Shown here: positions 23,766-35,375 of the stretch, in pieces
Layout: each line of letters starts with the position of its first letter
Numbering within the stretch: position 1 is the stretch's first letter
Assembly: GCF_022682495.2 (NCBI RefSeq)
Contig: NC_071389.1
Location: 185,985,556-186,049,555, forward strand
Source of the DNA: Desmodus rotundus
Taxonomy: Eukaryota; Chordata; Mammalia; Chiroptera; Phyllostomidae
DNA length: 64,000 bases
Direction: 5' to 3'
Notes under the pieces: generated by a model
Seen by the model: the letters and a program-made list of their open reading frames with translations, nothing else
What the model was told of the DNA's origin: nothing
The model's database searches: none
Translations under genes and position numbers: made by a program

Positions 23766-24949
23766 ATATTTTATAAGTAGAAAGGGATCTCTCTGAACAG
23801 AGATGGGATGGGAGAGGCATGGACATATTTGCTGATTGAGAAAGTCATGTTTGGAGCTTATTTCTTTCATTCATTTGGTAGATAAGCATTTAGCTAAAAT
23901 CCATGTAAGCTATATACAAATCTAAAATGCACTTGTAAAATATTGCTTGCTCAGCTGGAGAACTTTTATTGAAAGTAAATGCTGTTATCAAGGTCACTTT
24001 TTTATTGAAACTACTTTCAATTTTATTCATACTACAGAATCACAATTAAGATTTGAGTAGAAACACTCCTGCCAGTCAAGTGTAAGAAAAGTTAAAGGCA
24101 AATGTGGAGAGGACATGAATTTTGTATCTATTTTTGATCTTTTAAATTGTTCCGTATGTTTTTCACATCTGTAGAAATCTTTTTTAGCCTCCTTCTTCAA
24201 TGTGACTGGTTTCGTTTTCTCTGGATCGTACTTTAGTTGCACGGCAATAACCAAGGTCAAGTGGGGCTATACTTCATTTGAAAGATTCTTTGCTTTGAAA
24301 CCATGACGTCTTCACCATCTTGCCTCGTTTTTCAGAGCTTTGTGTTTTAACTCAAAGTAGAGATATTGACAATTACAGGAAGAACTCAGATTCTCAACTT
24401 TTTAAAATTCACATCAAAACTAACAGTAAATAATTAAATATCAAAAGTTCAGTGTAGACCTACAGCTTTTTGTATATTGAAGTCAGTTAGCCTCTTTCAT
24501 TGGGCAGGAGTGCTGCAAGTGAAGACCGTCGCCCAGAAGGCGTCACTGGCGAGTGTCTTTGCACAGTGATCGCTTCCCGTTGAGAAGGTTCACAAAAGTC
24601 CTTGTTCCGCAGCAGCTCCTGCTTTGTCACGTTGGACGTAAACGAATGGCTTATTGCCAGAGACTCCAGACCATTGTCTTATACTTTATGAAAGTGTATT
24701 TCATATTTCTTCTAGAGCAGAGGAAGAAAAATACCTTATCTTTTAGGGATTCTAAATGTGATCGTAATGCTTACCGTGAAGATGGCATTGCATTTTGAAA
24801 GCTGAAGCTACTTGAATTTTACATTTCAAAAATGACATTCATTTAGAAAATCTTATCTTAAATTAGTTCCTTAATGGGTTAACATTGGTACTCTTTGTCT
24901 TGAATCCTGAACTCTAAATACTTAATACCCTCCACTGTCACAATAGGGA

Positions 24950-25255
24950 GTTTTAAATTACTTTAAAATTATAAAAATAATTTATACTTCTTGTGACAAA
25001 ACATAGAAAAGATAAAGAATAAAATAAAATGCACCCATAATTTCAAAGCTGAGAGATAACTTCTGTACCCATTTGGAGTTTTCTGTCTTTTTCTTTCTTA
25101 GTCACATAAAAGGGCATTTTTAAAAAATATACTTGAGACATATCTATAACTTGGTTCTTGTATCTATTTTCCTCACTTTTTCATTATACATTAAGCATTT
25201 CCCGTATCACTAAGTATTCTTTAAAGACAGACTTTAATGACTTGAATGCCTCCTG
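24950..25255. repeat. old LINE-derived fragment (probable L1)
   Basis: 'aacatagaaaagataaagaa', 'tgcacccataatttcaaagc', 'gagataacttctgtacccat' and 'cattatacattaagcatttc' are landmarks of a common old LINE 3' region. Subfamily and exact ends not assigned. Confidence 0.45.
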
Positions 25256-25493
25256 TATGTTGCTTATTTTATGACTTCTACTCTTATACTGTCTTCCAGC
25301 AAAAAAAATATATTAAAACTTTGTGGAGCTTTAGTTACTAAAACTGGTAGTTATTTAGTAGTCATAACTACTGCTGGAATTGATGAACTACTGACTACAG
25401 CAAACAGTAAATAAATCAATTAGGCTTCTGTTTATTAATCTATTTAGGAAGTCATTTGCTTTTGAGGTTACATAATGGCTTTTGGCGTACCAC

Positions 25494-25693
25494 CAGGGGT
25501 GTCCAACCTGCAGCCCACAGGCCTCACGCGGCTCAGGATGGCTGTGAATGTGGCCCAACACAACATCGTAAATCTAGTTAAAATATCATGAGATTTTTTG
25601 TGATTACATGTCGCAATGTATTTAATATGTGACCCAAGACAACTCTTGTTCTTCTGGTGTGTCCCAGAAATGCCAAAAGGCTGGACACCCCTG
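25494..25693. mobile_element. hAT-type non-autonomous DNA transposon with 12-bp TIRs
   Basis: Terminal repeats CAGGGGTGTCCA and TGGACACCCCTG are perfect inverted copies. The interior has 'gtggcccaacacaacatcgt' and 'tgacccaagacaactcttgt' as in the copy at 6076-6279. No clear 8-bp target duplication remains. Coding capacity is nil, so it was mobilised in trans. Confidence 0.85.
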
Positions 25694-25784
25694 TTTGACC
25701 TCGGGACTGTTGGTCAAAATCCAGTTCTCATGTTTCTAACGGCCTGTATTTGTGACTACTTGGATAGAGGTGGTACTAAAGACT

Positions 25785-25955
25785 AGATAAGAGCATAGAT
25801 TGGTATTATATCTTTACAACTTAGCAGCTGTGTGAGTTAGGGCAAATTTCACCTTCTTATTACGCTTTTGTTTCAAAGTTAGAGCAAAGACTAAATGAGA
25901 TAGTAAAGTACGTAGCACAGAGCCTGGCCAATAGGCACTATTGAATATTCTTGTG
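25785..25955 (+). repeat. MIR SINE
   Basis: 'acttagcagctgtgtgagtt', 'gggcaaatttcaccttctta', 'gactaaatgagatagtaaag', 'agcacagagcctggccaata': sense MIR. Confidence 0.75.
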
Positions 25956-26324
25956 TTTTCATTTTTATTTTCATCCTCATTGTGAAGTCTTTGGGCATTG
26001 GACAGAACAAAGGTGATTAGCCTTAGTAGAGGTTGATAAGCATTAGCACTTTCTAAGTAGCTGGCCATGGGGAAAAAAAAGAAAATAACCCATTATAATT
26101 CTGGGCCAACAGGAAGGCCCCATCAAGAAGCTTAGTCTTATAGGTAACTTCAGACTCTGCAATGGGCCAACTGCATGCATGCGTTTAAAAAGTTCACTGC
26201 CGTGTCTGCCGCGCTTGCCAGTCACTAAATGCATGCTGGTGTCCCGAAGAAATGGCTTATGTTTCTTCTCATTATTCACTAGCTAAAGAGTTTCTACATA
26301 AATGGCAGTACTGCTCTAATACAT

Positions 26325-26535
26325 GATTATGGATGGTAATAGTGATGGCTTCCACTTACTGAGTGATGACTGTATTACAGCTAAGAGCTTTTCATGCATT
26401 ATCTCATTTAGTCCTCCTGGCTAGTCTGTGAGATTATTACTATCATCCATGTTTTACAGATGAGGGAACTAAGATTTACGGAGATTTGGTGTTACCTAAT
26501 AAGAATTTGAGTGCTGAGCCCTTAGCTTTACTTAT
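26325..26535 (-). repeat. MIR SINE
   Basis: 'cttccacttactgagtgatg', 'catgcattatctcatttagt', 'ttttacagatgagggaacta' and 'gtgctgagccc' in reverse MIR order. Confidence 0.85.
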
Positions 26536-26574
26536 AGCTCTACTGCGTTTGTTTCGTGATTACTGTACAACCTC

Positions 26575-26705
26575 ATTCATTTGTTTACTCACTCGGCATT
26601 TGTTGAGGCTCTACTCCGAGTCCTTGCACAGAGTTCTTGGTGCTGGGTTGTAGCGCGCAGACAGAAGTTCCTGCCCTCCTGAAGCTTACCTTCTATTAGG
26701 TTACT
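26575..26705 (-). repeat. L2 LINE fragment
   Basis: 'ggcatttgttgaggctctac', 'tcttggtgctgggttgtag' and 'tgccctcctgaagcttacct' match the reverse complement of the L2 3' end. Confidence 0.7.
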
Positions 26706-27641
26706 TGTGTTCATTTCCCTCCTGGCATGCATGTTCCCTGTAAGCCAGTGACTGTATCTTATTCCTCTTGAATTTTAAGGCTCTAACTGAAATTTTATTC
26801 AAGGCTAAGAATAATTCCTAGTCTTATGAAAGAATTATTTCTACAAAAGTATTGGAAGCTAGGGCATGCCACCTTCTATTCATCAGGCTATCTGTTTATT
26901 TTAGTACCAGCTTTTAGCAGTTCCAGCCTCCTCAAGTTGGAGATGTTCTTACTGGTACTTTAGGAAGCATTCCGAGGGTTATTATTGCTTATGATAAATT
27001 TACGGTTTGATAACATGGTTTCTTTGACTTCCTTAAATGTCCTATAAGTGTGTGGAGCAGCATAAAAATCATTTTTCTTTAGAATACACCAAAAATACAT
27101 CAGACAAACCTAGTACATACAAGAGGCTTAATTACATGATACAATAAAAATATTCTGATATAATTGAAAAAATATAAGATATAGCAGGGAAGCCCAACTG
27201 TGAGGGAAAGGTGATACCTTTGTTTTTTGCGATATCAAGAATATTACATTTTTCTCTGCAATTGAATTATCATTTTAAAGAATGGTATCATAAAGTATTT
27301 GTGTTGAATGTCACTTATTAGCCATGTAGAAGTTGAAAATAATTTTCAATATCCTTGGGTGCAGGCTATCATTCTTCACCCAGGAAGTCATCAATGCATA
27401 TTATAAAGTACGTGGTATTGCAATAAAGCAGTTGCCTTATTTTTGCATTAAACCTTTTGTGGTCCCATGAAGAGCCAATGGCTGGTGATGTTCCTCATTT
27501 TAAAGCCATTTGTCCCTGACGGAACATTACTGGCAAACAGCTGGCTGTTCATTTTAGTTTGACATTGCTTCTCCGTGGGACCCTAATGCTGGGCTCTCTG
27601 ATGACCAGTGCAAACTCCATGAATATCTTTCATTTCTCTAG

Positions 27642-27746
27642 AGGGAGGAGTGGATTTACAAGGCTACCAGCTGGATATGCAAATACTACCTGACGGCCCA
27701 AAGAGTGATGTGGACTTTTCAGAGATTCTTAATGCAATACAAGAAA
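27642..27746 (+). CDS. ANO4: ANO4 second coding exon (105 nt)
   Basis: The acceptor is TTTCTCTAG and the donor is A|GTAAGT. With the G carried from the previous exon it reads EGGVDLQGYQLDMQILPD and on through DVDFSEILNAIQE. This acidic, cytosolic stretch matches ANO4 essentially residue for residue. The exon starts and ends in phase 1, and 105 nt is a multiple of three, so skipping it would keep the frame. The final A joins TG of the following exon to form a Met codon. An apparent continuation of the open frame past 27746 is intron read-through. Confidence 0.95.
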
Positions 27747-29649
27747 GTAAGTCTCGCTCAAATTTTAAATTCATCATGAAAGAAGAACCGCTAATAGTTG
27801 GGAGGGGTACTAAAGCTAGAAACCTTGCATGCCCCACTTTAAAAAATATAATGATGTTTTAAAAGAGATACACGTTAAGTAATTTTGAGACCAGAAGCAA
27901 TGGTTAGTGAAATGCAGGTTTATTTTGTGAAACTGTGACCCACGTAACATTGGGGGTTTTGAAGAAGCCTGGTGGAAAACTGTAATGGAATGATAAATTC
28001 TGTATGTGTAATATGTGATACTATTTAAAAAATCACTAGCTATTGTAATTTTTTAGATTCCTGGATTAATCATACTGAAAGAAAAATATTTAAGAAACCA
28101 GAATACTATTCCTTTGCTCTAATGTAAGCAGTAGGAAGGAAGTGTTGATGAAGGAAGCCAAAACCAGGAATTTATTCTCCAAAATGGGTAGCAGGAGTCG
28201 TTGATGGTGGGCTGTGACCCAGGAGTGACCCCTCTCTTCTGAGCTGTTTGATTAATCAAGGTTTACTTTTTTCATACTACTTTACTTGTGTTTGATGGTT
28301 TTCACTAAGACTTTTATCACAATTGACACATTTACTCAAGTTATAGATTTAGCCCTGAGGATGGGTGATGTGGTGTCACATGCTAAGTCATTAACAGTTG
28401 TTATCAGAGCTCTAATTCTAGATAATGATGCTTCTCTTTTAATTACAAAGAGTGTTATGTAATGTTGCATTTGAAGGACTTGGATCTGAAGATCACTGTG
28501 TTGCATAAAGAACCACCACAATTTTTTTTGCTATGTTTAGTTCTGCAACATTGCATTTCTGTATGAGTTTTTAAATACATTTTAAGTATCTTTATAGTAG
28601 TGATCCCCTTCTGTCACTGTGCCACCCTGCTGGCCTTATGAGGTAATATCTGCCCTCTATAGTGCAGACAACTTAGGGTAAAATAAGTTAAGTATTGATG
28701 CCAAGGTGATAGGATAAATATTGAAGAGCAGACGAGAATGGAGGGTTAATTCCTTCATGGACGTGCCCAGTATAAGGGCTTAAACACACTGACATGAAGG
28801 ATCCTGAAGTTGAAGGAGATAAGGCTAGTTTTGAGAGAAATATTTCTGATGAAGAATGTAAGAGGACCAGCTATTTGTTCTGGCTGGGCAATCCCTTTAG
28901 ATTAGGTTCCTGAAAAAAGAAAAAAAATTCCCCAGGAGAATAAAAATCAAATTAAGAGACATTAGAGAGAATATAACTCTTCATGAAAAGTTATCAAATT
29001 ATGTAGTTACTTTATTTGATGTCAAAGAAGATGATAGATTACTCAGTGCTGAAAGGATTTAAAAAATTTAAAATAAAAGATAAAATGACTTCTGTACAAG
29101 TACAGGAGATGAATTTAAAAATTTTTTTAGGGCTGAATGAATTTATATCAAAATGAACTAAATGCTTATGACACTTTTTATAGTAATTTTTGTTAGCATA
29201 TCTTAGTAAAGACATTTGTATAATGTGTTATAGTTTTCCAACTTAGAATGGTGACCTCTTTATGAACAGGTAGAAGAGTATAAGTTTGTGAGTACTTAAT
29301 ATTTAAATTTAAAAACAAGAAAAAGGAATTGTTACTTCATTTTAAAATTCAAGTCCAATTTTTATAGGCTTAAGAATTTTCTGATACTTTGGAACTCATC
29401 TATTTTCTTGTTAAGAACTAAGTTTTATGCTAAGTAGCTTTGGGAAGCTGCTCACATAACCTCGGTCATTTCTGGCTGGGCAGATTTGGGCTGTTCACCT
29501 ACCTTCAATTTCTGTCTAGATTTAACATGTGCTTCTGATGTTTAACCAGTTCATTGACATTTCTAAGTATAAAAATTCATAGTTTGGTTCTTCAAGGGGT
29601 TGTACCTTAGATTATTGTTTATGGAAAGCTGTAAAAGGCCAACATATAA

Positions 29650-30243
29650 AGTGTAAAAAAATATGCATTCTGATCCAGCGATTCCACTGCTGGGAATATA
29701 CCCTAAGAGCCCCGAAACACCAATTCAAAAGAACTTATGCACCCCTATGTTCATAGCTGCATTATTTACCATAGCCAAGTGCTGGGAACAGCCTAAGTGC
29801 CCATCAGCAGATGAGTAGATTTTAAAAAATGATAATTTATACAATGGAATACTATGCAGCAGAAAGAAAAATGAAATTCCTACCTTTTAGGGCAACATGG
29901 GTGGAACTAGAGACTATTATATTAAGTGGAATAAGTCAGTCAGTGAAAGACAAATACCATATGATCTCACTTAAAAGAGGAATCTAGTGAACAAAATAAA
30001 CTAATGAACAAAATGGAATCAGAGGCATGGAAACATGGAACAGGCTGACAGCGGTAAGAGGGGAGGTAGGGACCGCATCAAAGAAGGTGAAGAGATAAGT
30101 CAGAGAACATACATGAAGGACCCGTGGACATGGACAGCATTCTGGGAATGGACTATGGAAGTGGGGGATGGGCTGGGAGGTGAAGGAGGGAAATTTGGGG
30201 ACAACTGAAATAGCATAAACAATAAATCTTTAATAAAAAACAA
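29650..30243 (+). mobile_element. L1 3' end with ORF2 C-terminal remnant
   Basis: 'attccactgctgggaatata', 'atgttcatagctgcattatt' and 'tacaatggaatactatgcag' encode the C-terminal end of L1 ORF2. The 3' UTR follows ('gacaaataccatatgatctc', 'gacaactgaaatagcataaa') and an A-rich tail. The insertion is 5'-truncated; the ORF2 part is broken (for example a stop within the 'gatgagtagatt' region). Confidence 0.9.
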
Positions 30244-30249
30244 AAAATA

Positions 30250-31590
30250 TATAGGACTTTAATATCAGTAAAACTCCTTCTCTCCTACATTTTTTGCAGG
30301 ATGATGGAAAGATTTCACTGTTTTCTTAGAATTTTGTGGGCGTACATGTATGGCCTTCCAGATCAAGCTAGAAGAGTGTGTGTGTGTACCCGTCCGTGTG
30401 CATGTGTGTGCTTGTATGCATTTTAAACATTTCTTGAGTCTGAGGTAGGCCAGACTGAAGAAATATTTTAATTATTTTATTTTTAAGATAACCCTAAGTA
30501 ACAGCAGATGCTAATTTCTCCATTTTAAAGGTGAAGAAACTGAGTATACCCCCCCAATGGTATATGGTTAATATGTGACTGTCAACATTTAATCGTGTAT
30601 CAGTCCTCATTCTGCTAAATAAAAGCTTAAATAAAAGTAATTAAGAAAAATGAACTACTTTGGATTTTAAAAATTTTGTTACTGTTACCTCTTAATGTAA
30701 AAATTCCTTCCCATCCTTCTACTCTGTAAAACATATTTGTATATTTTTCCTATAGTGCTTATGCCCCAAGAATAGCTTCATTAGTTCAAAAAGAGATGTC
30801 TCAGAGAGGCTGGCCACCCACTGGTTGTTTTTCTTCCCTCATATCAGATGTACAGCCTATAAGGAAGAAAAGACTTGCTTTATCCGTTCATCTAGGCACT
30901 GTGCTAGGCATAACATTTTAAAGCACTGTTGAACACTTTGGTGCCTAGTTTAATTCGGGAAAAATTAAAATGTTCGCTGGTCACATTTTGTTTCATTTTT
31001 TAAAGTGAATATAACTTGATTGCTTTCTAGGAAAATATCATTTATATGTGGCAGTATAATGTAAGGGTGTGCGTGTGTGTTCCTTGATGTTTTTTCCCCC
31101 CTTTCTTTATTCTCTTCTTTTACTCCTCTTCCGGTGATGGCAGCAGCTTCCTTGAACTCCCTTGTTTCAGCAGGGTTTTGTGTTGTCTGAAGTTCATGGC
31201 TTTTGTTTTCTGCAAGTCTGAGCTTCTAAGTGGGTGATGCTTGGATGGGAAGAGGCAGAGGGTTGGGGGTGGGGAGAGAGAGAATTCCTAAGATCAATTC
31301 CCTTCCAGTCCTTGCAGTATGCTGCAGTGGGCAGTGGGCCCGTGGCTTCTTGTGGGTGGATGAAAAGGGAGGGAACGTCTGTGCTGTGTGCCTGGGGAAC
31401 TACACCTGAGTCACCTGAACTGCAGCCTTGGCTGCGATTCCCCAGACTGAGGAAGGAACAGATCCTGCAGTGCTCAGGGAACTTTGGAGGCTCTGGGGAG
31501 GCAGCGGTCTTATCTTCCTGTTTGTTTGTTGTATCCCTAGTCCCTTGGGTCAGAGTAGGGAATATAATACCTGCTCCTGCTTGATACATT
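30250..31590. other. intron 2 stretch, mostly unassigned
   Basis: Contains a GT-rich microsatellite at about 30377-30412. Weak MIR/L2-like remnants occur near 30480-30560 and 30880-30930, too decayed to call separately. The opposite-strand open frames at 31194-31778 overlap a microsatellite and show no homology. Confidence 0.4.
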
Positions 31591-31594
31591 TTGT

Positions 31595-31630
31595 GAATGA
31601 ATGAATGAATGAATGAATGAATGAATGAAT
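31595..31630. repeat. (GAAT)9 microsatellite
   Basis: Nine perfect GAAT units ending at the EcoRI-like GAATTC. It lies inside a spurious 194-codon minus-strand frame, where it produces an IHSF repeat. Confidence 0.95.
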
Positions 31631-32677
31631 TCCACTGTAGACTTGCAAGAGGGCAGCTCAGCAGTAGCCAGAGCAGCTTGGAGACTGGGATGGTTTCTTT
31701 AAATGTTCTGTTCACAAAACCTCTGGAACCTTTGTACTGTTCTGCATATGTGAGGTGGAGGAGTGGGAATGTCAGCAATGACTGAAATTTAACTGTTCAC
31801 CATGCCACTAGGATGGGAACATGGAGTGGAATGATGACAAAGCCATGGGGAAATGCTTACTCTTGAGTGTCTCTGGTAAGATTCCTACTCTCTACATATG
31901 TTCTAAAAATTTGAATGCCTATTTTATTATGTATGATAACATCAATTAAAATAAAACCACCCTGCCTTCTAATCACCAAAGTTTTAAAATCCAGGCTTTT
32001 TTTTTTTTTTGAGAAATAGACATTTGAAAATAATTTAATTCTGAACTTTGACTGAGAATCACATGTTAAAACTTTGCAGTCCATGAAGCAGGTGTGTGTG
32101 TAAGAGCGCTTATTAGCAAACCAAACCATTGACAAATCACCATGCCAGTGACACCGAACCTTTTCATTCTCGCCCCGAGTTATTACCAGTGCCCAGCCCT
32201 GTGTAGAAATCACTCCTCACCCCTCTTTTTGTTGCCCACCCTTCCTGCTTTGTCCTTAGTTTTCTCTCTTGGTTCCCAGCGTATGCAAATGCAGACTGTG
32301 GGGACTCTTCAGTGGCATTCTTACCCTAGCAGACACTACTGTGTTACGGTCCATTAGGTTCTAATGAAGGAAAGACAGCAGAGAGCAGAGAGTCTGAAAT
32401 GAGAGCTGGGGGTGGGAAGGGTTGCTGGGTGGCTTTCACCCGGTAGCCCGACCCTGTGTGCGTACACACGTGCCTTCATAATCCTGGAGCTGCCCCGTCC
32501 CGGGTGCTGCTCTGTGCCTCTGTGGCTGGGGAGACTGAGTCATTTCTCAGTGCTGGCCAGTGAGTCATTTTGAATCCAATTTCTTGAGTTCTGATTTCCA
32601 ATGTTATTTTGAATCCACATGGTCATGCTGTTTCAAAGGGGAAGATGGGGAAGATGGGGGAGAGTGGGGGGCTGACA

Positions 32678-33336
32678 TACGGGGTCTGTCTGGAAAAAGT
32701 CCAACCACTGTTAATATAATGAGAACAGTTTATGACATTGATGTAACCTGACAGCCAAAAAGAGTGGACCGGAATGCACATGCGTGAAGAATGATTTCAC
32801 TGTACTAGTCAGTGGGGACAGTAGATGCCATTGAGTGAGCATGGGTACTGTGTGGCCGTCACATTCAAAATGACTGAGTGAGTAGAGCAATGAACCTGCA
32901 TCACATTTTGTGTTAAGTGGAAACTGTTCGGATGACTCAGAAGGCCACAGCCATGGGCTACTGGTGGTTGGCAGTTTCATCACAACAACATGCCCGTTCA
33001 TGAATCACGTCTAGAGTTTTTTGGCAACACATCAAATCACCCAGGGACTCAGCCCCTCCACAGCCCAGATTTGGTGCCCTGAGACTTCTGGCTTTTCCCA
33101 AAACTAAAATCACCTTTGAAAGGGAAGAGATTGCAGACCATCGATGAGATTCAGGAAAACACGATGGGGCAGCTGATGGCCATTGGGAGAACTGGGTGAG
33201 GTCCCAAGGGGCCTGCTTTGAAGGGGCCTGAGGCGCCATTGTCCTGTGTGCAGTGTTTCTTGTGTCTTGTGTCTTCTTCAGTAAATGTCTGTTTTTCATA
33301 CTACATGGCTGGACCTTTCTGGACAGACCTCACATA
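32678..33336 (+). mobile_element. internally deleted mariner DNA transposon (transposase pseudogene)
   Basis: Flanked by TA dinucleotides (32678-32679 and 33335-33336). The ends 'ggggtctgtctggaaaaagt' and 'cctttctggacagacctcac' are inverted copies. The middle retains a diverged mariner transposase tail: 'cccagatttggtgccctgag' corresponds to the conserved Pro-Asp-Leu-(Ala)-Pro segment, followed by a Phe-Pro-Lys-Leu-Lys stretch. The remnant is about 660 bp against about 1.3 kb for an intact mariner, with stops, so it is non-autonomous. Confidence 0.85.
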
Positions 33337-33364
33337 TTGACCTAATAATCTTGTGTGGTAATTC

Positions 33365-33515
33365 TGTGGTTGACCTTTTACCCATATTATCTTATTTAGT
33401 GTTAGATTCTCTTTGCCTTAATTTCCCCATTCGTAAGAGGGAGATAGTTTTATCAGTAAATCTAGGCACAGCCCTTAGTGTAGCATCTGGCACACAGCCC
33501 TTTGCAAATGTTGGC
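33365..33515 (+). repeat. MIR-like SINE fragment
   Basis: 'ccttaatttccccattcgta', 'cttagtgtagcatctggcac' and 'acagccctttgcaaatgttg' follow MIR sense order, diverged. Confidence 0.5.
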
Positions 33516-33544
33516 TGCTTCCTTGGCTTCATTCCTCTCAATAA

Positions 33545-33685
33545 TTCTTCATGGTAAAATGTACTGTCTCCACTTAACATATAAAGAAATTAAAGCTTAA
33601 GGTAAATAACCCAATCTAATAGCTAGTAAGTGGGAGGACTAGCGTCTGAACCCGGGCTTGTCTAAATCCAAAGCTCCCGCTTCTT
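33545..33685 (-). repeat. MIR SINE fragment
   Basis: 'aaagaaattaaagcttaagg', 'agctagtaagtgggaggact' and 'tctgaacccgggcttgtcta' are the reverse complement of the MIR head and core. Confidence 0.75.
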
Positions 33686-34245
33686 TCAGAGAAGGGAAAA
33701 TTCTGTTCAGCAGACGTGGAGGATCTTTAATGCAGAACATCGCTGACCTCATTTCAAGTCGTGAAAAGGTAGTCAGGGTTATTGAGCAAAACTTGAGTCA
33801 GGCACACAGTTCTCTATATACCACTCCCGGGGTTGTAAGAGGTGCTTCCGTTGTCTGGCCTGTTACAGAAGTAACGAAGGTGTCTGTCTTTTCTTTAGAC
33901 TGAAGTAATAGCCAGAGAAGCTCTCCGTAAGAAACATGCTGTCCAAGGAACGAGTTAATGATCTTGGCCCCATTGCGGAGTGTACTGTGGGCTCCCCGTG
34001 CTGGCGTCAGCACTCTCTTATACAAACAGCATCATTATTGAGCCAGGAAATGCCAGTGAAATTACTTTTTAATGACCACACATTTTTTTTTTTGAATCTC
34101 AAAACATTTAGTAAACTATCCATGGCAGGCAGGAAAAAAGGACCTGCTCTCAAATCTGTCTCAGTGAGGACCCCAACTTCCTTACCCCAGTTTTTCTTTG
34201 GAGATATATTAACATAAACATTTTGTGGTTGCCATAACACACCAA

Positions 34246-34474
34246 CAGAGGTTTCCAAATTTTTTACAGCAGGAGAACCAGTTGTTTTTTCCCCAGATAT
34301 ATTTTCACATAGAATCTCAAAATAAAACAAAACTGGACTGTTTGGGGTATATGGGGGGGAGGGGTAGAGGGTGTAGGGCTTTGCCCACTCAGTTTCCTCT
34401 TCATCCCTCCCATCATTTCCTGAAGCTCCCAAATGGATTCTGAGGTTCCAGGGAACACACATGGAAAACCACTG
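34246..34474. mobile_element. hAT-Charlie-type MER element
   Basis: The left end 'cagaggtttccaaatttttt' is the inverse of the right end 'atggaaaaccactg'. The interior ('gaaccagttgttttttcccc', 'tggattctgaggttccaggg') fits a non-autonomous hAT family. About 229 bp, no coding capacity. Confidence 0.65.
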
Positions 34475-34959
34475 GCCTGCTGAAAAGGACTAAAGCCAGC
34501 CAAGAAACGATTTATGTCCTTTCTAATTACTCTGTTTATTTATTTTGAGTTTTCTAAATTAGGCCCTTTCCTCGTTTTCTTCCTATTGGTAAACCAGGCA
34601 GTCTCTGCCTTAGGGACGTTGTCAGATCCATGTGAAGAATACCAAACATCTAGAGAGTCTTAGGCTTGCTAGTGTGATATAAATGCTAATTAGTGTTTAG
34701 TTTTTTAATCCCAGCCTGAGGTTCTCAAAGCTGTGCTAAATCTGTGCATTTCCCTGAATTTAAAAAAAAATTTAATTTGATCTATTTGTTAAATTTAAAA
34801 AAGTGTCAGATCTGTCAGGCTGTAGATGGAACGTCTAGCTTTATTAACAGCTGTGACAAGATAATTGTTTAGTGGTTAAATGACTTCCTGTTCTCAGAAG
34901 CCTAACACAGTTCAAGAATACTAGAATGCTTTTCAGTAAAAAAAAAAGAAGCCAGTTAG

Positions 34960-35155
34960 AAATAGCATGGATTTGGGAGTCAGACCTGGGTTAAACTCAT
35001 CTCTGTCACTTAGGAGCTATGTGGCCATACTTAGCATCTTTGAACCTGTCTTTCTCATAAGACCTGTCTGATAAGGTGTTCTCAGGGCAAAAGGAGGAAA
35101 CAGACCCGATAATTCTTAATGTGCAGTCAGCTTTCAATAAATTGGTGTCTATTCT
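34960..35155 (+). repeat. MIR SINE
   Basis: 'aatagcatggatttgggagt', 'cagacctgggttaaactcat' and 'tgtcacttaggagctatgtg' match the MIR head; the tail 'gcagtcagctttcaataaat' is diverged. Confidence 0.8.
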
Positions 35156-35375
35156 CACTTCCTTTATATTGAATCTCTGAGCCTGAGAAAAACAGATTAT
35201 TTTAAATAATCTCACTAAGATAATTAGAAAGGAAAAGACAACAGTTTATGAAATCTTACAACTAGCTTTTATTTATTTTAAAATAGACACTGAGTGCCTT
35301 TGATTCACTAGCAATTTTGGAGCTACCTTGGGCCTTCATCTGAAAGAGACCCTAGACATAAAGATGAACTTGTCA

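Larger units (their letters stand above)
7458..27641 (+). other. ANO4: ANO4 intron 1 (20.2 kb)
   Basis: Bounded by GTAACG at 7458 and TCTCTAG ending at 27641. It contains the repeats listed individually. No coding exon conserved with ANO4 was seen inside. Confidence 0.85.

Noticed and set aside
24027..24260. 77-codon minus-strand frame with lysine-rich, protein-like composition
   Set aside because: It looked like a possible retrocopy fragment, but I recognise no parent gene, poly-A tail or target duplication.
31194..31778. 194-codon open frame on the minus strand
   Set aside because: It spans the GAAT microsatellite (which yields an IHSF repeat) and has no family similarity or splice context; an equally open frame exists on the opposite strand.
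34007..34462. 151-codon open frame on the minus strand
   Set aside because: About half of it overlaps a hAT-type element (34246-34474); no homology.
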